The position numbers and the translations under genes are program-made. From Amycolatopsis albispora (GTDB lineage Bacteria > Actinomycetota > Actinomycetes > Mycobacteriales > Pseudonocardiaceae): a stretch of 64,000 bases of DNA. Location: assembly GCF_003312875.1 (NCBI RefSeq), contig NZ_CP015163.1:2852001-2916000 (forward strand), read 5' to 3'. The notes below the pieces were generated by a model. It had not been told where the DNA came from. It worked only from the letters and a program-made list of their open reading frames with translations, and did not search any database. Shown piece by piece: positions 41,022 to 48,883 of this stretch; positions within the stretch are counted from its first letter, which is position 1; each line of letters begins with the position of its first letter.

Positions 41022-41309
41022 GTGGATTACGGATGGTTGCTGCTCGCCCTGGTTGTCCTGCTGCTGGCGGTCCGGCTCGGCTTCACCGCGACCGACGCCA
41101 GGGCCGACCGGCTGGACCGGCGCCTGGCGCGCATCGAGGAGAAGCTCGACGCGCTGATGGCACATCAGGGCATCGAGCTGCCCGAGCCGGAGTTCGACGA
41201 CGTCCGGGCGCTGCTGGACGAAGGCAAGAAGATCCAGGCGATCAAGGTCTACCGGGAACGGACGGGAGCGGGCTTGCGGGAGGCGAAGGAAGCGGTGGAG
41301 CGGATGTGA
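41022..41309 (+). CDS. Small membrane protein with L7/L12-like C-terminal domain
   Basis: 95 residues: one membrane helix (about 3-22, [19 protein letters not shown]), a short coiled-coil ([19 protein letters not shown]), then a domain resembling the ribosomal L7/L12 C-terminus ([27 protein letters not shown]). This is an actinomycete family that is not a ribosomal stalk protein. GTG start. Its 3' end overlaps the convergent dehydrogenase by 68 nt, which is unusually long. Function unknown. Confidence 0.78.
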   Translation: MDYGWLLLALVVLLLAVRLGFTATDARADRLDRRLARIEEKLDALMAHQGIELPEPEFDDVRALLDEGKKIQAIKVYRERTGAGLREAKEAVERM

Positions 41310-42177
41310 ACGCGGTCCGCCGCTCGATCGCGCTGACCACCGCGGCCATGTCGGCGTCACCGAGTCCCTGCGCCTCGGTTTCGCGGAACAGGTCGAGGCA
41401 GACGTCGAGCAGGGGTGACGCCACGCCTGCCGAACGCGCCGCCGCGGCGATCAGCTCGTTGTTGTAGCGCACGTCGGAGATCGCCGCCTGCACGGCGAAA
41501 TCGCGGTCGGCGAGCTTGCGTGCCTTCATCCGCGAGACCGCGCTGGCCATCGGTCCCGCGTCGAGCACGCCCAGCAGCGTGGGCAGGTCGACGCCGTGAC
41601 GCCCGGCGAAGTGCACCGCCTCGGCCAGCCCGGTGACCATGGTGATCAGGAACAGGTTGACCGAGAGTTTCATCAGCATGCCGTTCGGCACGGCACCGCA
41701 GTCGACCACGTCGTGGCACATCGGCGCCAGCAACGGGCGCACGCGGGCGGTCACCGCGGAATCGCCGGCCAGCATGCCCACCAGTTGCCCGGCTTCGGCG
41801 GGCTTGCGCGAGCCGGAGACCGGCGCCTCGGCGTAGCCACCACCGGCCGCGCGGACGTCGGCCTCGAGCCCGCGGGAGTACTCCGGCGACGTGGTGCCCA
41901 TGTGCACGACCACCCGATCCGCCACCATCGCGGCGAATTCCGGGCTGCCGCGGTGAAGCACCGCGTCGATGGCGGACCCGTCGGTCAGCATCAGGAACAC
42001 CACGTCCGCCTGGTCGAACACCGTCGCTGGGCGGTCCGCGACGGTCGCCCCCGCCGCGCGCAGCGGGGTGGCCCGCTCGACTGTGCGGTTCCACACCACC
42101 AGCGGGATGCCCGCGCGCGCCAGGTTGACCGCCATCGGCTGCCCCATCACGCCGAGCCCGAGAAATCCGGTCCGCAT
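41242..42177 (-). CDS. Beta-hydroxyacid dehydrogenase (3-hydroxyisobutyrate dehydrogenase family)
   Basis: 311 residues. Rossmann motif [16 protein letters not shown], substrate-binding [21 protein letters not shown], and catalytic Lys in [12 protein letters not shown] (G-x3-K-x3-N). ATG 42177 has AGGAGG 6-11 nt upstream; GTG 42183 would overlap that site. The last 25 residues (Pro/Ser-rich, after AIERRTAF) extend beyond the family end and are encoded opposite the L7/L12-like gene. It may oxidise or reduce a hydroxy- or semialdehyde acid with NAD(P). It is divergent from TetR across paired palindromes. Confidence 0.88.
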   Translation of the reverse strand: MRTGFLGLGVMGQPMAVNLARAGIPLVVWNRTVERATPLRAAGATVADRPATVFDQADVVFLMLTDGSAIDAVLHRGSPEFAAMVADRVVVHMGTTSPEYSRGLEADVRAAGGGYAEAPVSGSRKPAEAGQLVGMLAGDSAVTARVRPLLAPMCHDVVDCGAVPNGMLMKLSVNLFLITMVTGLAEAVHFAGRHGVDLPTLLGVLDAGPMASAVSRMKARKLADRDFAVQAAISDVRYNNELIAAAARSAGVASPLLDVCLDLFRETEAQGLGDADMAAVVSAIERRTAFTSAPPLPSPPASPLPSVPGRP

Positions 42178-42188
42178 GCGCACCTCCT

Positions 42189-42219
42189 ATGACAGGTGTC
42201 ATACTATGACAGCTGTCAT
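42189..42219. promoter_or_regulatory. Two TetR operators
   Basis: ATGACAGCTGTCAT (42206-42219) is a perfect 14-bp palindrome; ATGACAGGTGTCAT (42189-42202) is the same with one central mismatch. They are 17 nt apart centre to centre, between the dehydrogenase and TetR genes; the left site touches the dehydrogenase ribosome-binding region. Confidence 0.7.
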
Positions 42220-42234
42220 GAAAGGTGGGAAGGG

Positions 42235-42828
42235 TTGACCGGACGATCGCCGCGGGAACGCATGGTCTACAGCGCGGCCCAGCTGGTGCGGACGCGCGGG
42301 GTGGCGGCCACCGGGGTGCGCGATGTGGTCGAGCACGCGGGTGCGCCGCGGGGGTCGTTCCAGCACTACTTCCCCGGCGGCAAGGACCAGCTCGTCGGGG
42401 AGGCGCTGCTGTGGTCGGCGGATTTCGCCGCGCGGCACGCGGAGGCCTACGCGAAGGTGCGCAAGCCCACGCCCGCCGGGTTGTTCGCGCATCTGGCCAA
42501 GCAGTGGAAGGACGAGTTCACCCGGCGCGGCTTCGACCGCGGTTGCCCGGTGATGGCGACCGCCGCCGACCTCGCGAGCGGTGACTCGGCCGTCACCGAG
42601 CTGCTGCGCGTCGCGCTGGCGCGGTGGGAGGAGGCGGTGGCCGGGCAGCTGGTGGGGATGGGCCTGCCGAAGTCACGCGCCCGGCGGCTGGCCACGCTGA
42701 TGATCAGCACGCTGGAAGGCGCCATCATGACCGCCCGCATCCGGCGGGACGTCGCTCCCCTGACCACCGTGGTCACCGAACTCACTCCGCTGCTGAACGC
42801 GCAGCGCCAAGGGGCCGCCGTGCAATGA
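42235..42828 (+). CDS. TetR/AcrR family regulator
   Basis: 197 residues. N-terminal HTH with ATGVRDVVEHAGAPRGSFQHYFPGGKDQL, the LfrR/YxaF-type TetR pattern (PGGK before the helix). Start TTG 42235 is chosen because the palindromes lie directly upstream and GGTGGG precedes it; ATG 42262 is an alternative. It probably represses itself and the divergent dehydrogenase. Its stop codon is inside a perfect inverted repeat shared with the convergent membrane protein gene. Confidence 0.88.
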   Translation: MTGRSPRERMVYSAAQLVRTRGVAATGVRDVVEHAGAPRGSFQHYFPGGKDQLVGEALLWSADFAARHAEAYAKVRKPTPAGLFAHLAKQWKDEFTRRGFDRGCPVMATAADLASGDSAVTELLRVALARWEEAVAGQLVGMGLPKSRARRLATLMISTLEGAIMTARIRRDVAPLTTVVTELTPLLNAQRQGAAVQ

Positions 42829-42846
42829 AAGCCACATTCATTGCAC
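42820..42846. terminator. Bidirectional terminator containing both stop codons
   Basis: GTGCAATGAA (42820-42829) is the exact complement of TTCATTGCAC (42837-42846), loop AGCCACA. Both converging genes end inside the arms, giving each the C-terminus Ala-Val-Gln. The 10-bp stem can fold from either transcript. Confidence 0.65.
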
Positions 42847-43674
42847 GGCCGGGGTTGCTTTGGTGGCGGCTCGGGCGAGCCAGCTGTCGAACAGGTCCCG
42901 GTACCGGTTGGCCCGCGCCGACTGGTCCTCGCGCGGGATGTGCTCGTAGAACTCGAACGGCCGGATGCTGCCCGCCTCCGTCCACTGCAGATAGGCCAGG
43001 AACAGGTCCCCGTTGCCCAGGCGGAACCCGTGCACCGCCGGCAGGCAGGCGTAGGTCCGCAGCTCCAGCTTGATCCGCCGGTGCGCCAGGTCCTCGGCCT
43101 CCTCCTCGGCCCGCTCCCGGATCCGCTCCTGGCTGCGCGCGGCCTCGCTGCTCCAGTAACCGGGCAGCTCATCGGACCGCTCGAGGTACGCCGGGTCCAG
43201 GCTGTACAGCGTGATCCGCCAGTGTGAAGGCGCGTCGTGCCCGGTCAGCCAGGCGGCGAGCTGCGGCCACGTGGTGTTCAGCGTCAGCCCGAGCACGTCC
43301 AGCGTCCGCTCGCTGCGACGTCCCTCGGCCGACAACCGCTTCACCGCGTCGACGACGGCGCCGACGTCGTTCACGATCCGCGTGTCCTGCCGCGGCCCCA
43401 GTTCCGCGCGCATCGCCCGGACCTGCCTGCCCAGCTGGTACACCGCCACGATGGCGACCTCCAGCATGATCGCCACGATCGCGGTCAGCGCCTCCACGTT
43501 GAGCTTCAGCACGTACCGCTCGAGCACCATCCTGGTCGGCTCGATCGTGTTCAGCACCAGGTAGACCGCGGTGAGCAGGGCCAGGGTGGTGGTCACCACC
43601 TCCCAGATCCGGCGCACCCTGGTCGACAGCGTGCCCGATTCCCGCTTCTTCGCCCGGCGGCGCCCGCGTCCCAC
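42838..43674 (-). CDS. Membrane protein with PLD-like/DUF5919-like cytoplasmic domain
   Basis: 278 residues from GTG 43674. Basic N-terminus, two membrane helices (about 27-45 and 63-81), then about 180 residues in the cytoplasm. That part (RTLDVLGLTLNTTW, WRITLYSLDPAYLE, LPAVHGFRLGNGDLFLAYL, PFEFYEHIPRED, YRDLFDSWL) resembles the degenerate phospholipase-D-like domain seen in some regulator and conflict-system proteins; the catalytic HKD motif is absent. No partner gene is adjacent. Upstream extension would give Cys/Pro-rich residues without homology. Domain match is by pattern only. Confidence 0.6.
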   Translation of the reverse strand: MGRGRRRAKKRESGTLSTRVRRIWEVVTTTLALLTAVYLVLNTIEPTRMVLERYVLKLNVEALTAIVAIMLEVAIVAVYQLGRQVRAMRAELGPRQDTRIVNDVGAVVDAVKRLSAEGRRSERTLDVLGLTLNTTWPQLAAWLTGHDAPSHWRITLYSLDPAYLERSDELPGYWSSEAARSQERIRERAEEEAEDLAHRRIKLELRTYACLPAVHGFRLGNGDLFLAYLQWTEAGSIRPFEFYEHIPREDQSARANRYRDLFDSWLARAATKATPAVQ

Positions 43675-43723
43675 GGCGATCAACTTCGCAGGGTCACCAC
43701 CGGGAGCGCAACCTCCGTTCGCG

Positions 43724-44740
43724 CTACCCCGCCACCAGCCGGTCGAGCGCGGCCAGCCGGGCCTCGGACATGGTGCCGGGATCGGCCTCCAGTTCCCGCA
43801 GGCCGGCGAGCACGGCACGCAGCACCGGTGTGGCGATGCCGAGCCGGTCGGCTTCGGCCAGCACGGTCGCGTAGTGCGTCGTGACCTCCACCCGGCGCCG
43901 CCGCACGGCCAGGTCGCGCCAGATGCCGCTGCGGTTCTTGGGTTGCGTGCGCAGCCAGGCGGTCAGCTTCGCGGTGGCCGCCGCCCGCTCCCCCGCGTCG
44001 GCGCCGCGCACGAAGGCTTCCGGGGTGAACGCGTCGAAGGCCTCCAGCCGGACACCGAGCGCCGCGGCGACGTCGAACACCTCTTCACCGAGCGCGTGGA
44101 TCGCCGGGTGGTGGCGGTCGATCAGGTCGGCCATCGCGTCGTCGGCCAGCGCGGTGGCCGCGAGCATGGCGCCGAACCCGGCCTTCGCCCACAGGAAGCC
44201 CTCGACGTTGTCGCTGGCCTGCGCCGGGCCCCACGCCTTCAGGTCGTCCACCATCGACCGCACCCTCGGCGACACCGGCTGCCCGCCCGGCTCCCCGAGC
44301 ACCAGCGCCCCGGCCCCGCCGTCGGCGATCACGCCCGGTTCGAGGCGGTCGGCGAAGATGTTGACAAACGCGCCGACGGTCCGCGGCCAGCCGATCCGGT
44401 CCGCCAGCACCGGCTCGTTGAACCCGTTCTGGATGGACACCACGCAGCCGTCCTTAGCCAGCCGCGGCGCGATCCAGTCGGCGGCGCTCTCGGTCGCCTG
44501 CGCCTTGACCGCGAGCAGCACCCGCCCCAGCGGCTCGTCGAACTCGCCGGGCGTGACCGCGCGCACCTCGGTGCTTTCCCTGGCACCACCGCGTTCGATG
44601 GTCAGGCCGCCGTCGCGGATGGCCGCCACGTGCTCGGTGTCGTTGTCCACCACGGTGACCGGGTGCCCGGCCCTGGCCAGGTGGAAGGCGAGCGTGCCGC
44701 CGATGGCACCGCCACCGACCACCGCGTACGCGCGGGTCAT
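43724..44740 (-). CDS. Ketopantoate reductase (PanE/ApbA)-like oxidoreductase
   Basis: 338 residues. NADP-binding AVVGGGAIGGTLAFHLARAG, then VLLAVKAQAT and IQNGFNEPVL (conserved Lys and Asn), with a helical C-terminal domain. The C-terminal domain is longer than that of PanE, and the genomic context is catabolic, so a role in reducing or oxidising another 2-keto or 2-hydroxy acid is more likely than pantothenate synthesis. Its ATG overlaps the SDR stop by 4 nt; it is the last gene of the Lrp-led operon. Confidence 0.82.
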   Translation of the reverse strand: MTRAYAVVGGGAIGGTLAFHLARAGHPVTVVDNDTEHVAAIRDGGLTIERGGARESTEVRAVTPGEFDEPLGRVLLAVKAQATESAADWIAPRLAKDGCVVSIQNGFNEPVLADRIGWPRTVGAFVNIFADRLEPGVIADGGAGALVLGEPGGQPVSPRVRSMVDDLKAWGPAQASDNVEGFLWAKAGFGAMLAATALADDAMADLIDRHHPAIHALGEEVFDVAAALGVRLEAFDAFTPEAFVRGADAGERAAATAKLTAWLRTQPKNRSGIWRDLAVRRRRVEVTTHYATVLAEADRLGIATPVLRAVLAGLRELEADPGTMSEARLAALDRLVAG

Positions 44741-45480
44741 GCGTTCTGTCCTTTCTGGACGGACGGCCAAAGGCGGGGCAGGTGCGCGGCGCCGGCGCTG
44801 GAGCCGCCGTCCACCCGCAGGATCTCCCCGGTGATCCACGAAGCGTCGTCACCGGCGAGCCAGCGGACCGCGCGGGCGATGTCGGCCGGCGTGCCGGGGC
44901 GGCCGAGCGGATTGCCCGAAACCGCCGCCGCGTACTCGGGCGCCACCGGGTTCCGCTCGCTGTCGACGGCCACAAATCCCGGGCTCACCGCGTTGACGCG
45001 GATGCCGAGCGGCCCGAATTCGAGTGCGGCCGCCCGGGTCGCCATCTCCAGCGCCGCCTTCGTGCTGGCGTAGGGACCGCCGCCGGGACGCGACCGCAGC
45101 GCGGCCCCCGACGAGATGTTCACCACCGAGCCGCCGCGACCTTCGGCCCGCCGGGCGAACGCCGCCGTGGCCAGCACCGGCGCGCGGAGGTTCAGTGCGA
45201 ACAACTCGTCCCACGCCGCCGCGTCCACGTCGATCATGTCCAGCGACGGGTACCGCCCGGCCGCGTTCACCAGCACGTCGACCGGCCCGTTCCGCCGCCA
45301 CGCCCGCTCGACGACCTCCTCCGCCGCGTCCGGCCCGGTCAGGTCCGCGGTGATCGCGAACCCCAGCGAATCCGGGATCAGCGCGCCGTCGAGATCGGCC
45401 AGGCTGAGCGTGGCACCGCCGAACTCCTCGGCGATGGCCCGCCCGATCCCCCTGGCCGCGCCGGTGACCAGCACGTGCAT
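44737..45480 (-). CDS. Short-chain dehydrogenase/reductase
   Basis: 247 residues of a classical SDR: VTGAARGIGRAIAEEF (cofactor), NAAGRYPS, catalytic Ser in NISSGAAL, and YASTKAALE (YxxxK). The Asp in LSLADLDG (end of strand beta-2) favours NAD(H). The ATG overlaps the MHS transporter stop (TGATG) and the gene overlaps the downstream reductase (ATGA), so four genes are translationally coupled. Substrate unknown. Confidence 0.9.
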   Translation of the reverse strand: MHVLVTGAARGIGRAIAEEFGGATLSLADLDGALIPDSLGFAITADLTGPDAAEEVVERAWRRNGPVDVLVNAAGRYPSLDMIDVDAAAWDELFALNLRAPVLATAAFARRAEGRGGSVVNISSGAALRSRPGGGPYASTKAALEMATRAAALEFGPLGIRVNAVSPGFVAVDSERNPVAPEYAAAVSGNPLGRPGTPADIARAVRWLAGDDASWITGEILRVDGGSSAGAAHLPRLWPSVQKGQNA

Positions 45481-46769
45481 CAGTCGAACTCCTTGTCCTT
45501 GGTCTCCGGCATGGTCAGGTAGACCACCAGCGAGATCAACGCCGAGCCGGAGACGTACAGCCACAGCAGGTCACGCTGGCCGATGTCGTTGAGCCAGGTG
45601 GTCACGTACGGCGCGGTGCCGCCGAACAACGCCACCGCCAGCGCGTACGGCAGCGCGATGCCGGTCGCCCGCACCTCGGGCGGGAACTGCTCGGCCATGA
45701 TCACCGCGCAGTTCGCCGAGTAGCCGAGCAGGAACAGCATCCCGGTCAGCTGCACCAGGAACACGCTCAGGAAGTTGTTGTCCAGCAGGTGCAGCATCGG
45801 CCACGACAGCGCCACGAAACCACCCGCGAACACGCCGAGCGTGAGCTTGCGGCCGAGCTTGTCCGACACCAGCCCGGCGAACGGCAGCAGCACCACGAAG
45901 ACCACCAGGCACAGCGTCTGGGACAGCAGCGCCTGCGACAGCGGGATCCCGGTGGTGATGTTGGCGTAGGTGGGCAGGTAGTTGACCCAGATGTAGTAGG
46001 TCAGCGTGCCCGCGATGGTGATGCCCGCGACGCGCAGCGCGGCGCCGGGGTGTTCCTTGACCATCGCCTTGAGCGGGTTGCCCTTGCGGCTCGCCGCGGT
46101 TTTGGTGAAGGAATCGGTTTCCTCCACCGAAATCCGCAGCCACAGCCCGATCAGGCCGAGCAGCCCGCCGAGCACGAAAGCCACCCGCCAGCCCCACGAG
46201 TGCAGGGCGGCTTCGTCCAGAGCGGACGTGGCGATGGTGCCGAGCAGCGAAGCGATGAGCACCCCGCCACCCACCGAGACCTGCTGCCACGAACCGGCGA
46301 ACGCGCGGCGTCCCTTGGCCGCCGACTCGACCAGGAAGGCCGAGGACGAACCGAACTCACCGCCCGCCGAGAACCCCTGCAACAGCCGGGCGACCAGCAG
46401 GATCACCGGCGCCAGCACCCCGATCGCGCCGTAGTTCGGCGTCAGCGCGATGACAAAGGAAGCGCCCGCCATCAGCCCGACGGTCAGCGTCAGGCCCTTC
46501 TTGCGGCCGTGCCGGTCGGCGTAGGCACCGAGCACGGCGGCCCCGATCGGGCGCATCACAAAACCGACCGCGAACACGGCCAAAGTGGACAGCAGCGCCA
46601 CGGTCTCGTCGCCGCCGGGGAAGAACTCCGCCGCAATGATCTTGGCGAAGATCGAGTACAGCGCCCAGTCCACCCATTCGACGGTGTTGCCGATGGTGCC
46701 CGCGACGATCGCCTTGCGCTGGCGCGGGGACAACCGCGTGCCAGTGTCCACTGTGTCCGCTCTGGTCAT
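45480..46769 (-). CDS. MHS-family major facilitator transporter
   Basis: 429 residues with 12 predicted helices. IVAGTIGNTVEWVDWALYSIFA and RPIGAAVLGAYADRHGRKKGL, with LLQGFSAGGEFGSSSAFLVESA, are characteristic of the metabolite:H+ symporter (ShiA/KgtP/ProP) family. It is expected to import an organic acid or zwitterion with protons. ATG overlaps the deacetylase stop by 4 nt. Cargo is presumably the substrate or product of the PuuE-like enzyme encoded upstream. Confidence 0.9.
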   Translation of the reverse strand: MTRADTVDTGTRLSPRQRKAIVAGTIGNTVEWVDWALYSIFAKIIAAEFFPGGDETVALLSTLAVFAVGFVMRPIGAAVLGAYADRHGRKKGLTLTVGLMAGASFVIALTPNYGAIGVLAPVILLVARLLQGFSAGGEFGSSSAFLVESAAKGRRAFAGSWQQVSVGGGVLIASLLGTIATSALDEAALHSWGWRVAFVLGGLLGLIGLWLRISVEETDSFTKTAASRKGNPLKAMVKEHPGAALRVAGITIAGTLTYYIWVNYLPTYANITTGIPLSQALLSQTLCLVVFVVLLPFAGLVSDKLGRKLTLGVFAGGFVALSWPMLHLLDNNFLSVFLVQLTGMLFLLGYSANCAVIMAEQFPPEVRATGIALPYALAVALFGGTAPYVTTWLNDIGQRDLLWLYVSGSALISLVVYLTMPETKDKEFD

Positions 46770-47662
46770 GACATGCTCCCAGGGATCTCGCGCACGGCGG
46801 CCGCGAGGTCCGCGTGCGTGGTGAACCAGACGTCCTGGTGCCCGCGGATGTGGTCGATCAGCTCCCGCAGCACCACTAGCCGCGAGCGGTGGCCGATCAC
46901 GTGCGGGTGCAGGGTCAGCTGGAACACCCCGCCCGCGCGGTAGGCCGCGTCGAATTCGTCGGTCCAGATCTCCAGCACGTCACGAGGGCGCGTGTACGGC
47001 CGCACCGAGCCGTAGCGGTCCATGGTGAAGTACGGCGCGTCGTCCCTGATCCAGTCGACCGGGATCTCCACCAGTCCGGTCGGCTCGCCACCGGCCAGGA
47101 TCTCGTAGGGTTCGTCGTCGGCCATCAGCGAGGAGTCGTAGGCGAAACCCAGCTCCCTGATGATGGCCAAAGTGGACGAGGAGAAGTCCCACGACGGCGT
47201 GCGGATGCCGACCGGCCGGACCCCGGTCAGCTCGGCCAGGGTGTCCAGCGACCGCCGGACCAGGTCGCGTTCGTCCTTTTCGGACAGCAGCGTGTTCCGC
47301 TCGTGGATCCACCCGTGCACGCCGATCTCGTGCGGTCCGCTCGCGTAATCCTTCGCTTCGGCCGGGTGCAGCAGAGCGGACACCGCGGGCATGAAGAAGG
47401 TGGCCGGGAGGCCGTGCTCGGCGAGCAGCTCCAGCACGCGGCCGGCGCCGACCCTGGCCCCGTACTCGCCCTGCGCGAGCCTGCCCGGGCTGGTTTCCCC
47501 GTCCCGCAACGGAATCGTCTCGTGGTCGGAGTCGAAGGACAGCGCGACCGCGACGCGGGCACCGCCCGGCCACGACGACGGCACCAGCCGCCGTCCGGCG
47601 CGGACCGCGCCGACGTGGCCGCGCCAGGTCCGCTCCGGCCACTGCCAGGGCTCGGTTTCCAT
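46766..47662 (-). CDS. Polysaccharide-deacetylase-fold amidohydrolase (PuuE/HpPgdA-like)
   Basis: 298 residues, NodB-homology fold. Metal/catalytic residues: Asp-Ser-Asp in LSFDSDHE and the His pair in HEIGVHGWIHE; RTPSWDFSSSTL and LTLHPHVIGH are the other conserved motifs, as in PuuE allantoinase and cyclic-imide hydrolases. No signal peptide, so a cytoplasmic small-molecule amidase is more likely than a cell-wall deacetylase. It is 15 nt downstream of the Lrp gene and coupled to the MHS transporter. Substrate unknown; cyclic ureide, imide or lactam are plausible. Confidence 0.85.
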   Translation of the reverse strand: METEPWQWPERTWRGHVGAVRAGRRLVPSSWPGGARVAVALSFDSDHETIPLRDGETSPGRLAQGEYGARVGAGRVLELLAEHGLPATFFMPAVSALLHPAEAKDYASGPHEIGVHGWIHERNTLLSEKDERDLVRRSLDTLAELTGVRPVGIRTPSWDFSSSTLAIIRELGFAYDSSLMADDEPYEILAGGEPTGLVEIPVDWIRDDAPYFTMDRYGSVRPYTRPRDVLEIWTDEFDAAYRAGGVFQLTLHPHVIGHRSRLVVLRELIDHIRGHQDVWFTTHADLAAAVREIPGSMS

Positions 47663-47677
47663 GCTTCCTCCAGGGGA

Positions 47678-48655
47678 TCAGCGGTCGACCCTGGTCCACG
47701 CGCGCTTGAGCGTGGCCAGGTGGAGGGTGACGTCGGAGGCGGTCAGGCCGGGCAGCCTGCCGATCACCTCGTCGGTGTAGCGGAACAGGTCGGCGGTGCC
47801 CGGCAGCACCATCTGCCCGACCAGGTTGAACCGGCCGGTGGAGGCGGCCAGGAACTTCGTGCCGGGATGCCGCGCGAGGCAGCGCCCGGCCTCGTTGAGC
47901 TTGCCGGGGTGGATCGACAGCCAGAGCATGAACTCCACGCGGTAGCCGAGCAGTTCCGGTTCGACCAGCGTGCGGAACTGCAGGCTGCCGCTGGCCACCA
48001 GCCGCTCCAGCGCCCTGGCCGCGCTCGACTCGCTGCGGTCCAGCCGCCGGGCGATAGTGCTGACCGGCAGCCTGCCGTCGGCCGCGAGTTCCTCGGCGAC
48101 CGCGCGCTCCAGCTCGCTCGGCCGCCGCGGCGGGCTGTCCCAGTCGTCGCGCTCGAACGGCGGCCGGTGCCCGGGCCGCAGGTCTTCGGCGGCTTCCGGT
48201 GGGAGCAGGCCGGTGTCCCACATCGGCGCGGTGGTGAAGGTGCGGATCACCGCGACGCTGTCGGTGCCGGTGATCAGGCCGGCGCCGGGCAGGTCGGTGA
48301 ACAGCAGCCGCAGCAGCTCGTCGTTGTCGTGTGCGACGAAGTCGACGATCAGGTCGGCGGAACCGGTGACCACGGCGAGGAACCGCGCCTCCGGCCGGGC
48401 CGCCAGCAGCTCGGCCAGCTCCCAGCCCTTGCCCGGCTGGGCCTGCACGCGGACCAGCATGGACGAGCCCGCCGCGGTGCGGTCGAGATCGATCACGCCG
48501 ACCACGTGCACCAGCCCGCGTTCGTGCAGCGCGGCGAACCGGCGCTGCACGGTGGTCTCGCTGGCCCCGGCCCAGCGCGCGATCGCGCTCCACGGCGCGC
48601 GGCCGTTGAGCTGGAGCGCGGCGATGATGCGCCGGTCCAGTTCGTCGATCACCAT
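47678..48655 (-). CDS. Double-length Lrp/AsnC family regulator
   Basis: 325 residues, twice the usual length. The first half has LDRRIIAALQLNGRAPWSAIARWAG and an effector (RAM) domain to about residue 140. The second half repeats the layout with LERAVAEELAADGRLPVSTIARRLDRSESSAARALERL and a second RAM domain. Such fused Lrp proteins are known in actinomycetes. It leads the operon with PuuE-like hydrolase and MHS transporter and likely responds to an amino-acid-like ligand from that pathway. Confidence 0.9.
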   Translation of the reverse strand: MVIDELDRRIIAALQLNGRAPWSAIARWAGASETTVQRRFAALHERGLVHVVGVIDLDRTAAGSSMLVRVQAQPGKGWELAELLAARPEARFLAVVTGSADLIVDFVAHDNDELLRLLFTDLPGAGLITGTDSVAVIRTFTTAPMWDTGLLPPEAAEDLRPGHRPPFERDDWDSPPRRPSELERAVAEELAADGRLPVSTIARRLDRSESSAARALERLVASGSLQFRTLVEPELLGYRVEFMLWLSIHPGKLNEAGRCLARHPGTKFLAASTGRFNLVGQMVLPGTADLFRYTDEVIGRLPGLTASDVTLHLATLKRAWTRVDR

Positions 48656-48826
48656 GCGGGCAGACGGTAGGGAGCAGTTCCCCGCTCGTCAACGCGGGAA
48701 TCCTGCACCCAGACCGGCCGGATCGGGGGTTCCAGGCGCCGAGTCGGCCAGGATCGCGGGAAAACCCCGGCGCTGGATCCCGTCAGGAGATCGGCATATC
48801 GTTCGCGGGATGATTGCCGCGACGGC

Positions 48827-48845
48827 ATCGTATCGCTTATCGTAT
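48827..48845 (+). promoter_or_regulatory. Candidate AraC-type direct repeats
   Basis: ATCGTAT occurs at 48827-48833 and 48839-48845, with a related ATATCGTT at 48797-48804, in the AT-rich part of the 228-nt divergent gap (48656-48883) between the Lrp and AraC genes. Direct repeats suit AraC dimers. The rest of this gap shows no gene. Confidence 0.4.
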
Positions 48846-48883
48846 ATGAAATTCCGGTCCTCCCGATGTCGTGAGGTGACGCC

